Source: Rhyacophila brunnea (taxonomy: Eukaryota > Arthropoda > Insecta > Trichoptera > Rhyacophilidae). From it: 64,000 nucleotides of DNA. Both the position numbers and the translations under genes were made by a program. The DNA is taken from contig JAGYXB010001325.1 in the NCBI GenBank assembly GCA_022495005.1, positions 620,001 to 684,000 on the forward strand, given 5' to 3'. Numbering within the stretch: the stretch's first letter is position 1; each line of letters starts with the position of its first letter. This document shows, piece after piece, positions 22,580-34,620 of this stretch. Below the pieces are notes generated by a model. It had not been told where the DNA came from. It ran no database searches and was given only the letters and a program-made list of their open reading frames with translations.

Positions 22580-22766
22580 TATACCTATATAATTTTGAAA
22601 ACACTTCTGAGAAAATATATTATAACCAATAGAAAAAAAAAATTGGAAAAAGTAAGACACCCAGGAGGAATCGAATCTGCATCTCTCGGGTTTTGCGCCC
22701 AAGCACATAGACCACTATGCTATTATAGCATAGTGGTCTATGTGTCTATGCAGCTATAATAGCTGC
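22580..22766 (-). mobile_element. Family D element with tRNA-like core and A-box palindrome (copy e)
   Basis: Left arm AATTTTGAAAACACTTCTGAG matches the D family. On the minus strand the core has a B box GATTCGATTCC and A-box-like TAGCATAGTGGTCTATGTGC. The A-box region has been duplicated in inverted form, giving a perfect 19+19-nt palindrome at 22704-22744, with a second small palindrome at 22750-22766. The right arm of the element is missing. Confidence 0.65.
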
Positions 22767-22879
22767 CATACTTAATTGCGACAAATTTTAACTTATGGCT
22801 CTTAATACTGGTATGCTAGTACTCACTGTAAGCATTTATATAAAATTATTGACTGCCGTTGCTGAACTGTAATGTGACG

Positions 22880-22975
22880 GAATGATTCGGATGCTGAGGG
22901 GGTTATACCAAGAATTCGATGCACTGACCTTTAATGATAATGAGGCTGACTCCATGGTCTGGTTCTCACTCACTC
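22880..22975 (+). repeat. Short dispersed repeat (family L), second copy
   Basis: ATGATTCGGATGCTGAGGG, TTATACC and GCACTGACCTTTAATGATAA match 20445-20545 in order and spacing. Non-coding. Confidence 0.5.
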
Positions 22976-23010
22976 GCACTCTCTGTGCGCGCCAATGACG
23001 GTCAAAACCA

Positions 23011-24789
23011 GAGCACGTAAATGACGTCCTAATGTTTTACAGGATGTAGGTGTTTACAAGTTTATGGTTGCAGAATAATGATATAAGGTGGGTAAGACAT
23101 TTATAATGTATTAGGGCCACCATATTTGGCCCAACCAATTATCACGAGAGAATAATATCATTTGTTTTCTTTCAAGACCCGATTGATATAAACGATTCCT
23201 TTATTTGCTATTCAGTATATTTTTCAAATATAGAATATAGTTTTCCCTCATATTATCCATTTTAATACGTCTCTCTGTTTTGCTATCTTCTAAACATTTC
23301 CATTACGTTTTCTCCCATGCGTTACAGACACACAGATTAATAAATTAGACAGATAAATATATTATGTTATAAATTATATCTTAAGTACATGCACCATTTT
23401 AAATACAATATAAATTAATTGAATTATTTTGCTTAGATATTTAGTTATTTTTACTAAAGATAAAAATCCAGGCCAATTTATATTAAATTATAGTAGAATC
23501 ATCCAAATTAGTTGTTAACATAATTAACATTTTTACTATGCCATATAAAGATTATGAAACTGTCATACGCTAACTTGAGGCATACATTAATTGATGTCTT
23601 GATGAATGTATTTATTTAATTCATTTCTCTCTTTTAATTTCCCTATTTTATGTAACTGTATTATGGTACCAATACAGTCAAATGTTTTTGCCAAAGTTAA
23701 TAGCCATATTATACACTCCGTTAACCAAGTCGTATATAATAGCATTGGCCATTTTTCAACTAAGTACTGTTTTTTCCATTGTAGAAAGGGCAAACATATT
23801 ACTTTGGGTTAGGCAGTTTTATGACAAAATAAAGGACATTTTTTACACCAACTAATTACATTAGGTTGAATGCCATAAAAAGCGAACAGAATACAGAGCT
23901 TATTTGTTTATTGCAAAGAGTTTTTACTATAATAATAAGAATTCGTAATATCTTTCAGTATTGCAAACACTTGATAACAATTTATACTATAAGTGTAATA
24001 TTATATAAATTTTGATGCATTGAAACAATAAGCTATTATTAAGGGCTATTAGTTTCAAATTCAGTAATCTCTATTTCTACTTTTTTAATATTTTTATTGG
24101 TTCTGATTCTGAAAGTATATTATTTCCACCGTATTTACATAGGTATACTTTTTATAAAATCCAGCATTGTTTGTTAGTTAGATAGAATTAAAAGAGGTTG
24201 GTTGTAAAGTCATTTATATTCATCAACCGATCTATATTATTTAACAACTAATTTTAAACTTTAATTCATTATTTAATATATTTTTATATTATTTTTTTAT
24301 TAGCTGTGTTAAAATTTGGTGACATTTTTTTCGATTATAACAAAATAAATAAGATGCTTTCCGATTTTGAAACTAACAGCCCGATATATAATTACCCTTT
24401 TTTGGAAGCTGTTTATATATTAAAATTTTATGTAGCAAATTTTCTAATTGCTCATCAAAATATACTAAATAATCTTCAAAAACTTTGGCTGCCTCTCTCA
24501 GCAAAAAAAGTGATTGAATGGAGCTCTCTCTCTGTTGGTGTTTTTGAGTGAATTTAAGACTGTGTTGAAATATTTTTAATGTAAAGTATGCTAAAAAGAA
24601 ATCTGTAGTATTTAAAAATAAGAATTTATATAGCAAAATACACCTTTGAAAAAATTAGACGCTTCCTTGACAATAATTGCGACCTCAATCCAAATCTGAG
24701 GTATAGATCGATATTATATTCTTCCGATCATTTTCTATGCAGCAAAGATAATATGGACGCTAAATTAATGATAAGTTGATAATTTCAGG
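23011..24789. other. Intergenic AT-rich DNA, no gene seen
   Basis: Several short frames (for example 24306-24551 on the plus strand) are rich in N, I, K, L and F with no domain; I see no evidence of a gene. Confidence 0.55.
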
Positions 24790-25045
24790 ATGTGGCTGTA
24801 TAGACACATTTCCAAAATTTCTTAGACTGACAGGGTGACAAATGTTGACGTCCTCAAAAGAATAGAAAAGGTCCGAGGAACTCTGCGTAGTATCAAAACC
24901 AGAACATCTGGTCATACCTTGGTCACGTCACGTCGTTAGGAGAGGAAAAAGTATAACATTCTCCAACTTATCATCTAAGGAAAGATTAACGGCAAAAGCT
25001 ACATTGTGTGGGTTGATAATCTCCATGCAGCGCTCGAAAGAGAAA
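24790..25045 (+). pseudogene. LINE 3'-end relic (post-RT region)
   Basis: Joined readings give MWLYRHISKIS, TDRVTNVDVLKRIEK, KYNILQLII and WVDNLHAALERE in order, the typical C-terminal region after the RT domain of RTE/Jockey-like insect LINEs. Stops and frameshifts separate them. RT and endonuclease are missing. Distinct in sequence from the relic at 17455-17875. Confidence 0.8.
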
Positions 25046-25255
25046 GCTTTATGAATCGGAGCGCTCAATATGTCTTCAAAAATAATAATTGTTATCTTAG
25101 GGTTTACAGGAATAAATTCAATATTATTCTGCATACATCCAATATGCGCTACTACTAAAATTTTTGACAAGCAACGTTTTTAAGCATTGCAGCCAAAAAA
25201 AACTAATTTTAAGACATGGGTTTATTATTTTTCTTTCCTTTATATTGTGCACATT

Positions 25256-26010
25256 CAGTGGCAAAGGGTAGATATAGGCTGTTAAGATTCGACATATATA
25301 ATGGTGCACGCTAAACTTTGTCATTCATACTTATTTGTTTTCATCAAACTAAAAATACAATTTTCAGATGGTGCTGGTTAGTTTTTAAAATTCAATTAAA
25401 CCATACCTAAACAAAACCATAATAGTTTAGGTACGCGATGGGCGATTTGACAAAAATAGTGCACCCTTTTTCAGACATTATTATTTGTTTTCGTTGAATT
25501 AAGAATACAATTTAAAGATGGTGTTGGTTAGCTTTTTAATTCAATAAACCCTGTTTTAACCAAACTATAATCGATAGAAAACATTCTTCTATCAATAAAA
25601 TATCTAAAATTATGTATGTTTTAGTGACATAATTTTAAATATTTTATAGATAAATGAATATTTGTTGATTATTATCTACTATGGATTAAATTAGGCAGAG
25701 TTTGATTGAATTTTTAAAAAACAACCAATACTATCTATCACAGTACGTCTTACGTGAGCGACATCAGTGAAGCGATGAGCGGCGCGCGCAACTCAAACGT
25801 ATAAACGTACAACCAAAAAAAGACTGTTTACGAACATTTTCACACACGGTTATACATTTGAGTTGCGCGTGCCGCTCAACGCTTCGCTGACTTCGCCCAC
25901 GTAAAACGCCTCGTTATACTTATTTCAACGAAAAATACGTTTGACTGAAAAAGTTTAGTTTGCACTATTTATATCAGATCTTAACAGCCTACCTCCACCC
26001 TTCGCCCCTG
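25256..26010. mobile_element. hAT-like foldback element, family C copy 2
   Basis: Both ends are present: left CAGTGGCAAAGGGTAGATAT, right CACCCTTCGCCCCTG. The arms are long inverted repeats, and a second inner inverted pair (ATAAAATATCTAAAATTATG against CATAATTTTAAATATTTTAT) lies near the centre. A GC-rich foldback element (25747-25907) interrupts the right arm. No target duplication is visible and no transposase is encoded. Confidence 0.8.
25747..25907. mobile_element. 161-bp GC-rich foldback insertion
   Basis: Two ~60-nt arms, about 85% identical when one is inverted, flank a ~40-nt spacer. The arms contain GCGCGCGCAACTCAAACG and the counterpart TTTGAGTTGCGCGTGCCG. CpG density is far higher than in the host element. 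Non-coding; would form a long stem if transcribed. Confidence 0.85.
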
Positions 26011-26102
26011 ACATAAACAGTACATATTTTGTTTACCTTGTGAGACATCACTACTTTGTACGTATAATAAATTAATAGTGTATTATTGACGATCGTTTAA
26101 TT

Positions 26103-26598
26103 ATTACCACGTTTTTCTTAGCTCGTATTCTTGTTTGTCCGGTGGTTGTTTGTCCAGTACAAATCTTGCAATCGATTTTTAACTTCCCAACTAGTTAGAC
26201 ATTTGAAACTTTTAGAATATATCAGAACACGATGCCAATGCATTCTTTTAATACTTTTAGCCATCTTTCAGTAGAATTGAATTCATTTACAGTTAATTCT
26301 GTTTTGTATGAAAAGTTATTCCGGAAGAAATCTGTAATCCAATCCACTATTATTGGTTGCTAAGAGGGTGGTCCTAGCAACTTAATTATTTATATATACG
26401 TGCGTTACTATGAAAATCAAAATGACATGTCAGTATTCTATATTTGTTTGTTTGTTGCAAAATAGCAAAAAAATGATTTGTAGACAATTGCCTTATTTTT
26501 TTGCCCTAAATTATTAATAGATAGAATTGTCAAATTTATGTGATTCAACAGAAAATTTAAAAACGTGGTATATAAAAAGTTCTTTTTATCTAGTAATA
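26103..26598 (+). repeat. Family A dispersed repeat, copy 4
   Basis: Starts ATTACCACGTTTTTCTTAGC and ends after TCTTTTTATCTAGTAAT. A segment around 26450-26525 (GCAAAATAGC to ATAGATAGAATTG) is not found in the other copies and replaces their TATTTACTTCATATCAAGT block: an internal insertion or rearrangement. Confidence 0.8.
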
Positions 26599-27097
26599 AT
26601 TTATATCAGTAATATAATACAATATCCATAGATAAGATGTCGGAAGGCAAATTCTGGAATACCTGGAATACTGGAAAACCCAAATTGAAACAAATAATTA
26701 AATATCAATCATGAATGAATGATTAACATGCATAATATAATATAGTATACGTTGTATTTTATGAGGAATAAGACGTAATAATAAAAAAAACAAAGTATGT
26801 TTGCTGATGGTAGAAATTTTAGATATTATGATCGCCTAAAAATCTGTGTTCCAAAACAACACAAAATTCTATTATCAGTTGTTGAAATATGTATGTACGA
26901 CATGTCAAGCTTCATATTAAATTTTTTTAAAAATGTAAATTAATTTAATAACCATTACAATAAAATTGCCAAATGATAGCGCCATTTTTAAGTTTCGAAG
27001 GTTTCATGAACCAGTGCTGGGCTCCTGTACAATCCGGTCCATTTCGAGCGCTGTTTTGATTATTTGTAAGAGAGAGATTTTACTAAAATATTCCAGG
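26599..27097. other. Intergenic AT-rich DNA, no gene seen
   Basis: No recognisable coding or repeat structure. Confidence 0.5.
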
Positions 27098-27652
27098 TAG
27101 CAGATGACTTGAGGGCAGCAGTTACCCAATGGGCGGCAAATCGAGGAGAATCACTAGGTATAAAAAAATTGCTACCTTGAAATAACAGAAATATCTTTCC
27201 ATTAAAAAATTGCGCTAACCGGTTGGAAAGAAATTGTATTAATTAGGTACCCACTATAAAAGTTTTACCAGAATTTTTTTGTCGGGTTCGTGATATCTAG
27301 TTTACTTCCGTTGTCCTTGGCCGTCACGTTGTTCTTGGTGAACAGCAATGACACGTGTATCCGTCATTTAAAATGTACGCAGATGTGTTTGCCAGTCACT
27401 CGCGAGTTTTGGAAGTTGTCAGGTGTATTTTTAAATGCACTCATTTGAAACCGTAGACTCGCAATATTGTCTATTGAAGCAAAGATGGCATTTAAATTAA
27501 ATTTAGTGGTATATATATTGTAAGCAATGTATCCATACAACACATTTCTTAGATATTAGAGTCATGAAAGGATGATAAAAAGTACGACATAAAAAAACGT
27601 GGCGGCATTTTGGCACTGCCTAGGGGCGGTATTTTGTCTAGAGACGTCACTG
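27098..27652 (-). mobile_element. hAT-like MITE, family G copy 3 (reverse)
   Basis: Reverse copy of the element at 4250-4755. The right edge, AGACGTCACTG, is the family's CAGTGACGTC start; inner blocks (GATAAAAAGT..., TCGGGTTCGTGATATCTAG, GAGGAGAATCA) match copy 1 in reverse order to about 27098. The far terminus is degenerate, so one TIR is lost. Confidence 0.75.
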
Positions 27653-27893
27653 GCCCTAGCGATGGCACAAGAAGAAGTAAAACATGTAAATACCAATCTC
27701 TTGAAAAGATAAATACCTATGCACATACTTTGTTTCACTTTTGTAAAAAAAAAAAATACTATTTTTTAATGTTTGATGTCAAATTCACCTTTATGCGCGA
27801 GATATAAAAAAAACATATTTGCATTTTAATATGTACCTTATATTTTGTTTCAACGATAAAAAGACTCTTTTTTAGCCAAAGTGCGTCTTTCTT

Positions 27894-28190
27894 TCAGTAC
27901 TTTAATGTTAATCGAATTAAAAATGTATGGGAGGCACGTGAAAATGTTGATTTTTTCCAAGGTACGTACACAGAGTCGAGCCTAGTCGATCGCGGGGGCG
28001 GTCGCATGGCACCGTGGGTGACAGCCTCTCTTGAAGGCTTTCGGTGAAGCGCGGGGGAGGTGGAAAGGGGAGGGAGGCTTTTAGGAGGCTTCGCGGGAAA
28101 GCTAGCCCGGGCAGAGTCATTCACTGGCGCGCAGATGACAAAATCCCGACACATTAACTTTGTAAGCGCTTTAGTGTTGTATTGCCGCAA
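27894..28190. other. GC-rich patch of unknown nature
   Basis: About 27955-28135 is strongly GC-rich (GATCGCGGGGGCGGTCGC and related words) within AT-rich DNA. The 98-codon minus-strand frame across it is rich in Pro, Ser, Arg and Ala, as expected from GC-rich DNA, and has no domain I recognise. It could be an old repeat or a regulatory CpG-rich patch. Confidence 0.3.
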
Positions 28191-28601
28191 AAAATACAGT
28201 TATTTCATATTGAAAATAATTTAAATAATAATAAATAGGTAGGGAGTTATTCTGTTGTAAGTTATGTTATCCGTGCTAAAAAATTCAACAAACAGTTGTC
28301 ATATGATATCAATTCCTAAGAAAAAAATTCAACCTTAGAGAAAGATGCATCGTCTTCATTCACTGTATCAAACCAGACTATAACAAGTTATTGTCTAAAA
28401 TATATAATGTGCTATATATATTATATTAATAATTAGCTTCTAAAAAAATCAGTTTAAATATAAATGGTGTTTATATGAAAATGATCCCACCGTTCTATAA
28501 TAGTAGCACAACACATTTTCCGTTTGCAAAAGTATTGTTACAACTCTGTAAATCAAAAAGAGATGTTCTAATGATTTCAACAATACATCTGTCTACCATT
28601 C

Positions 28602-28910
28602 CAGCGGGTCTATTTCATACACAAGCCTGCTTCCGGTTCGCTACGATAGCTAAATAGGGTAGGAAAGTATCGAATTATGAACACTTATTGTAACTATTAC
28701 ATTAAGTTAGCCGTCTCAACTGTTAAAACTGTCTATCTCGGTCTTAAATTTATCACAGGGAAGAGTGGTGCTGTACATAGCACTTATCGTAACAATTATA
28801 ACTAAATTATTGTAATTGTTACAATAAGTGTTAATAATTTGATACTTTCCTACCCTATTTAGCTGCCGTAGCGGACCGAAAGCAAGCTTGTGTATAGAAT
28901 GGACCCACAG
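28602..28910. mobile_element. Foldback element, family I copy 1
   Basis: A 309-bp near-palindrome with ~90-nt arms: left CAGCGGGTCTATTTCATAC, right GTATAGAATGGACCCACAG. Inner words of the arms include CTAAATAGGGTAGGAAAGTA and its complement. The CAG...CTG ends suggest a hAT-like origin, but no clear 8-bp duplication is seen. Non-coding. Confidence 0.8.
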
Positions 28911-29319
28911 AAAGCCAAAAGTGAAGATTTGTACTAACTGATGTCAGAAAATCAGTATAATATATTATTATATTTACCACTTTTTTCCTGAAAATAAAAT
29001 ATTCTGTGAAAACTTCTGTAAACGAAAATGCTAAAATCAATTATTTTAAACGAATTTATTATTAACGAATAAGGGAATTTCAAAACGTAATTTAGACGGT
29101 AGGGTAAAAGATTTTATAACGAAATATGACTATGGGGGAGATGATAGACAAGTCATTAATAATTATCGAAAATTGTGTGACGTCGTTAATAAATGACTTA
29201 TAAATGAAGATTAAAAAACAAAAGCTTATACGCCAAAACAAGAATCCACTACAGGATTGTTTATTAAAAAAATTAAAATACCTTCGTATATACCTAATAT
29301 TAATTATTCAGAGTTCACA

Positions 29320-29660
29320 AAGATTGATCAACAATAAAAGAGAATACTTCAGGCGGTACAAGAAAATAGATTAACTAGATAAGATAACTCGCTCGACCCA
29401 ATGAGCAGTGCCAAAAGATTAGTTCACTTCAGGTGTCTATCGCATTTGACAACTAAATAACCACATTCAGCATTATAAAGCGATCTCAATAGTGTAATTC
29501 AAATAGGTCACAGCTAATCAGACTAAGCTGAAGCTGAGAGATAGTGAGTGAAGATTATGAAGTAAACCTAGGGTTAAATTCTATTCCGTCTGCATAATGC
29601 TTGCGACTTCCAGGCATATGGGCAGCGCCTTATGTGGGTCTCTTTTAGAAGACATGGGTA
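29320..29660 (+). repeat. Dispersed repeat family M, copy 1
   Basis: About 340 bp matching 35560-36050 in order (ATCAACAATAA, AACTCGCTCGACC, CAGCTAATCAGACTAA), ending in a short module: CCGTCTGCATAATGCTTGCG then GGGCAGCGCC and GTGGGTCTCTTTT. One module here, two in the other copy. No coding capacity seen. Confidence 0.7.
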
Positions 29661-29869
29661 TAAATACATAATATAATGATTATTTAATGTCGCAGATAAC
29701 GTCATGTTATCTCTGGTGTCTTCATACGTACGTATTCTCAAAAAAATCATTTTGAACGCATAATAATATTGTGGTACACGTTAATCGTTGCGTGTGCTTT
29801 GCACGAAGTTCTACTGAGGGTTTTTATTATAATACTACACAACGGCAGGTATATATGTATGAATGATAT

Positions 29870-30070
29870 CAGTGGGTCTATTCTATGCTTATCGACCGCT
29901 AAAGTGATAAAGTGAAAAATATTATCACACTTAGGGTAGGTTAGTAGTTAACAATAAAAACCGGCTTCGTGTAATTGTTACAATAAGTGCTAATATTTTG
30001 ATACAAACCTACCCTAAGTTTGATACTATTTATCAATTTAGTGTTCGATAAGTATAGAATAGACCCACTG
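29870..30070. mobile_element. Foldback element, family I copy 2
   Basis: A 201-bp near-palindrome with ends CAGTGGGTCTATTCTATGC and GTATAGAATAGACCCACTG. It shares terminal words and the inner TAGGGTAGG motif with 28602-28910 but has a different centre. Non-coding. Confidence 0.8.
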
Positions 30071-30163
30071 GTTGCAGAAAAAAAACTAAAAAAAGTTATA
30101 ATGTACAATTGAAATCGGGTTTCCATTTTTTACTGAACAACGAATATAGTTTATTTATATAAA

Positions 30164-30272
30164 TATGTATAATTTGAAATCATTTTATGCATATACACAC
30201 TAAAAAAATCATTCGTCGGGTGTCTTTTTTTCTAATATGTATATGTATGAGATGTTCTCAAATTATGTATAT
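30164..30272 (+). repeat. Family D palindrome with reduced core (copy f)
   Basis: Left arm ATGTATAATTTGAAATC with ATGCATATACACAC, right arm GATGTTCTCAAATTATGTAT. Only TCGTCGGGTGTC and a run of T remain of the tRNA-like core found at 21893-22090, so the core is mostly deleted. Confidence 0.6.
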
Positions 30273-31352
30273 TCAATATATTATTATATAATGTTACATT
30301 CTTAAATCTTGTGTCTTATTTATTGAACATTTTCTTCCTTATTTAGTCACTTTTTTTAACAATACATGGCATTGAGAATCAAAAAATCAAATATTATTTT
30401 AAATAATAATCAGTATGTTGATTTTTCTTAAATAACCTTATAATGTAGATTGAACTATTTAAAAAAAAAGACGTATTTTGGAAATCTGATTTCTATAACT
30501 GAATCGTATTGATTGAACACGAAATTGAAATAAACTCGAGGTATCCCATAATATTATATTAGATGAAATCGCTTCCAAGTATCCAGTGGTTTTAATTTAC
30601 ATACAGCAACGTTCAAAGGCTTATACATTTTTTTTTAAATAAACTGGTGTTTAATCCACCGTAAATATTACATTGTCATAGATAGAGCTGTTTCTGTTAC
30701 AAGTACACCATTTTTCTTATTACAAAATAATATGAGGTTATGACATTTTCATTTCATTCATACAAACCTATATTATTTTGGAACTATACGAACTTTACTT
30801 TTGGATTACACAAACAATTGGCTGTCTTTTACAATAAATATGATCTATTTACGGTAACCTAACCATTTTTATACGTTATATAAAAAATCATATCTATTAT
30901 TTTGATTCAAATTACAAATTATTTTGATATCGTAATTGCCGAAACGTAACGACTCATTGATTATCAAAAATACCTAATCTAGAACAAATGCAGAAATGTA
31001 ATATAATAATATATTTTATTTTATATACAAGCGATATCCCAAAACCTTGTCCGTGGGAAATACGCAAATTTTAAAAAAATACAGATAAGTATAAGAAATA
31101 AGTAATAGAATAATTAAATTGTATTCAAAATCAAAGAAATTGACATCGGTTGGATATGTAGACGAGTGCTCCTTCATCTCACCGTTCCACCAGTGCAATC
31201 AGATAATTTATCTATTCGTGACTCAAATTTATTATCAGCTCTGACTGAGCCCAAGCGATCTACAACGGTTGGATATCGGGGCACGCCCACTCTGCCCCCA
31301 TTTCCCTTCTCCGCTCAATCGGTGATAGCTGACGACTAAGTTACCAGAAATA
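30273..31352. other. Intergenic AT-rich DNA, no gene seen
   Basis: No recognisable coding or repeat structure apart from a TAACATTC-type word near 30290-30305 that also flanks the D elements at 21893 and 41972. Confidence 0.5.
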
Positions 31353-31792
31353 ATTACAAGATAAAAAGAACCTTTTATATACAACGTTTTTAAATTTTCT
31401 GTTGAATCATATAAACTTGACTTGACTAGCTTAAACGATCAAAAAATTGTGTACTTGATAGAAAAACTGAATAATAAAATGTCATATCATATTAATTTCC
31501 ATAGTAAGGCACGTATACATTATTTAATAATTTAGTTGCTAAGACCCCCTAGCAACCAATAATGGTATCGAAATAACTTTTCATACAAAACAGAATTAAC
31601 TAAAAATGAATTCAATTCTACTTAAAGATGGCTAAAAGTAATAAAAAATGCATTTGAATCGTGTTCTGATATATTCTAAAAGTTTCAAATGTCTAGCTAG
31701 TCGGGAAGTTAGTTAAAAATCGATTGCAAGATTTGTACCGGACAAACAACCACCGGACAAATAAGAATACGAGCTAAGAAAAACGTTGTAAA
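31353..31792 (-). repeat. Family A dispersed repeat, copy 5
   Basis: Reverse copy bounded by ATTACAAGATAAAAAG and AAAAACGTTGTAA. All conserved blocks are present in reverse order, with small deletions around 31550 relative to other copies. Confidence 0.85.
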
Positions 31793-32034
31793 ATGTACGT
31801 ATTCAGTTCGCCGTACTACATTTCACCGTGAGCTATTGTACCAAAAACAGATGGCCGTGGAGAAAGTTGTACAACGTTACAAGACCCTAAAAATGTATAA
31901 ATAATTGGTAATTCGTAAAGGTTTTAACTGTCAAGTTTTGGTAGAAAACATCGTATTACGTACCTAAAATAAAACACATTAATATTAAATTTAGTTTTAT
32001 TCCATATCATATAGTATCAATCAGGGGTATAGCT

Positions 32035-32391
32035 CAATGACATTAATATGGACGAATCATCTGGAAAAGAAAATGACACTCACTTTATTGTCGGGTCTGC
32101 CGAATGGCATAATCTGTTCTAACGCCTTTACAATAAAGGTGATATTGCTATAAATTCCTAATGCTTTTTGTTGGGTCTGCCGAATGGTTCGGTTCGAACG
32201 GGTTCGCTCAAATGAACATTGACATTAGAAACACTGCTTTAACGCCATTACAATAAAGGTCATATTGCTATTAATTCCTGATGCGTGATATCGCATAATG
32301 GAAATTGCGTGACGTCTACCTATACATGCGAATGCGCGAATTTACTTGCTAGCTACTGTATTGAGTGCGTCGTCTATTAATAATGTCATTG
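32035..32391. mobile_element. hAT-type MITE, 357 bp
   Basis: Perfect 11-bp inverted ends CAATGACATTA / TAATGTCATTG and a perfect 8-bp target duplication gtatagct (32027-32034 and 32392-32399). Inside are two direct copies of a ~70-bp unit beginning GGGTCTGCCGAATGG and containing ACAATAAAGGT, about 100 bp apart. No transposase. The duplication length supports hAT; the CAATG start is less usual. Confidence 0.88.
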
Positions 32392-32399
32392 GTATAGCT

Positions 32400-33788
32400 T
32401 AATAATTAGTGTGTATTACTTTTATTAAAACTGTAATTAGTGTTTATATGTCGCTATTCCACAACAAATAATTTTAATCTGTAGATTTCTGTTAGTACAA
32501 ACCTTCATTCTATCAATGCTGTACATGCATCTGTTTCCGGTAAAATATCTCACGCTGAACTGTGATACGACACACTACAATTTACTTCTGATTTTAATTT
32601 TATTGTGCGTTGATTTATATTAGCTTTGGAACCTTTTGAGATTTCAGGATGAATCTGTACTAATTTATTACCAATAGCGTAGTCAATAATGTTGGCAGGT
32701 TTCATTCAATGCTTCTAATTGGTATAATCAAGCAAATAGACAGACATACATCACCATATTATAATAATTTACTGTGCTCCGGGGTTTTATTGAGATTGTC
32801 AAAACGCTGATCAAAGAGCAAATATGTCAAAATCACATACATACAGTTAAATAGTATTATTACCACAGATTATTTATAGTTGTTAATAATGTGCTTTAAA
32901 TAATACTTATTCTATTATATTGGGGAATATATGTGTGGTCAATTAAATAAACTGTTTTCACAAAGTTCCGACAATTATGGTTTCACAAATGATAGACAAT
33001 TATTGTGAAATGGTAGATTATAAATATGGAAATAAATTAATAGTTTATTGTAATACTGAAATATGAATAGATGTATCAACGGAAAATATATGTTGCTCTT
33101 TTTTGCTTGATTATGAAATGAATGAAATTAATATTTTAACATATTATATATTATAGTATATTAAATAGTATTTTTAAAACGATAATTGAATTTTGACTAA
33201 CGCGATGTGCAATTAATTCCAACTCTATTATCATAATATCTTCCCCTCTGTTAATACCCATATTTCCGTTAAAGAGGAAACATGGTAATTTACCATTTGG
33301 TATTTAAACATGAGATTTATACAACTTTTTGTAAATAGTTATATCACTAATCGTGAATCTAATTAAACATTCTATTTGCACCAAATGTCTATTTACAATA
33401 AACATCCGATACCATAATCTCTCTCGAAAATAATGTTATAACACCTATTCAGTTGACAGGTATTGACTATTTATGCCTTTCACCAAAAAACTTGTCACAA
33501 TAGAAACACTTGGAAAATATGGCAATAGAAAGGTCCGAGCTTTCCGGTCAATGAAAGCTCCGTCTAGCGGTAATTGGTGAGCTTCGCAGCGAGTCAAACA
33601 CGCGTGACATTTTGTCGATACTCGTCGCTGACGTAGGAAATTTTATTCGTACAGGAATATTTTTCGCGCCCCGATTATTTCAACAGCTTTTGACGTGCAT
33701 TGCTATCGATTTTATGTTATTTTGATGGAGAAATATACAATAGTATAAAATGTATTATTTATGAAAATTTTACAATGTTTCTATGTAA
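32400..33788. other. Intergenic AT-rich DNA, no gene seen
   Basis: A moderately GC-richer stretch at 33530-33680 has no recognisable feature. Confidence 0.5.
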
Positions 33789-34460
33789 TATACTGCCGTA
33801 CTAAGCACAGAGGCCGTAACTGACGTATTTAGGTATTTTAATGTTTTTAGATATTTGGATTCTGCAGAGTTTTTGTATAAGATTGGTAAATACATCCAAG
33901 CCGTAACTGCTATAGTTACGGAGAAATCAAGGGTTTTAATAGCCGTATCTACGGAGTTTGAGAAAAAAAACTCGATAAATACTAAGCCATTCGGTTATAA
34001 CTATCATTTACTAAAAGATATTAGCCATATCCGACATAGATACGGCTAATATCCCTTAGTTTTTCGAACTTATGTCAGAAGTGGCCTAGTATCGCAGTAG
34101 TTACGGCCATAATGCTTTAGTAATAATACTGTGTGCTAATACTGTTGATCGTTATTCCGTGGGTAGTAGCAGCCGTATTCGACTTTTGACAATTCCAGTG
34201 TAAACTTAGTGAGTTTTTAACCGTGTATTTGGTGTGTTTTTGAAGATAATTGCAGTCATAATATGCTATATTTGTATTGAAGTGTCATACTTACCTTTCA
34301 TAATTACTAATAATTACTTTACTTTGGCCGATTTATGCACAAAAAGTAAATATTTATCACTTTAGTATAAAATAGCAGGAAAAGTAAAATAATATAAAAG
34401 CTCAGATCTCCCACTTGCCTAGAATGTAGATACGGCCTCTGTGCTTAGTACGGCAGTATA
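33789..34460. mobile_element. 672-bp TIR element with repeated GCCGTA sites
   Basis: Ends are long inverted repeats: left TATACTGCCGTACTAAGCAC then AGAGGCCGTA, right TACGGCCTCTGTGCTTAGTA then CGGCAGTATA. A TA duplication is possible but cannot be separated from the TATA ends. The interior carries at least eight GCCGTAWCT-like sites on both strands (for example near 33812, 33900, 33920, 33943, 34045, 34100, 34173 and 34430), plausible transposase-binding sites. The 64-codon frame at 33855-34049 crosses these repeats and is not convincing. Confidence 0.8.
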
Positions 34461-34620
34461 CTAACTAGTTCCTATAGTATTTGATTGCATCAAAGGCCAA
34501 GTTCAAAATAAAATCTCTCTCAAAAACTTGTAATATTGTAGATAGTGGGGAAGGTTTTCAAACACTCATTAATAGTGCAATAAATACAGTCCTAAATTAT
34601 AATTTGGTTGCACTCTAGAT

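Noticed and set aside
27894..28190. 98-codon minus-strand Pro/Ser/Arg-rich frame
   Set aside because: Composition follows directly from the GC-rich DNA and overlapping frames look similar; no domain.
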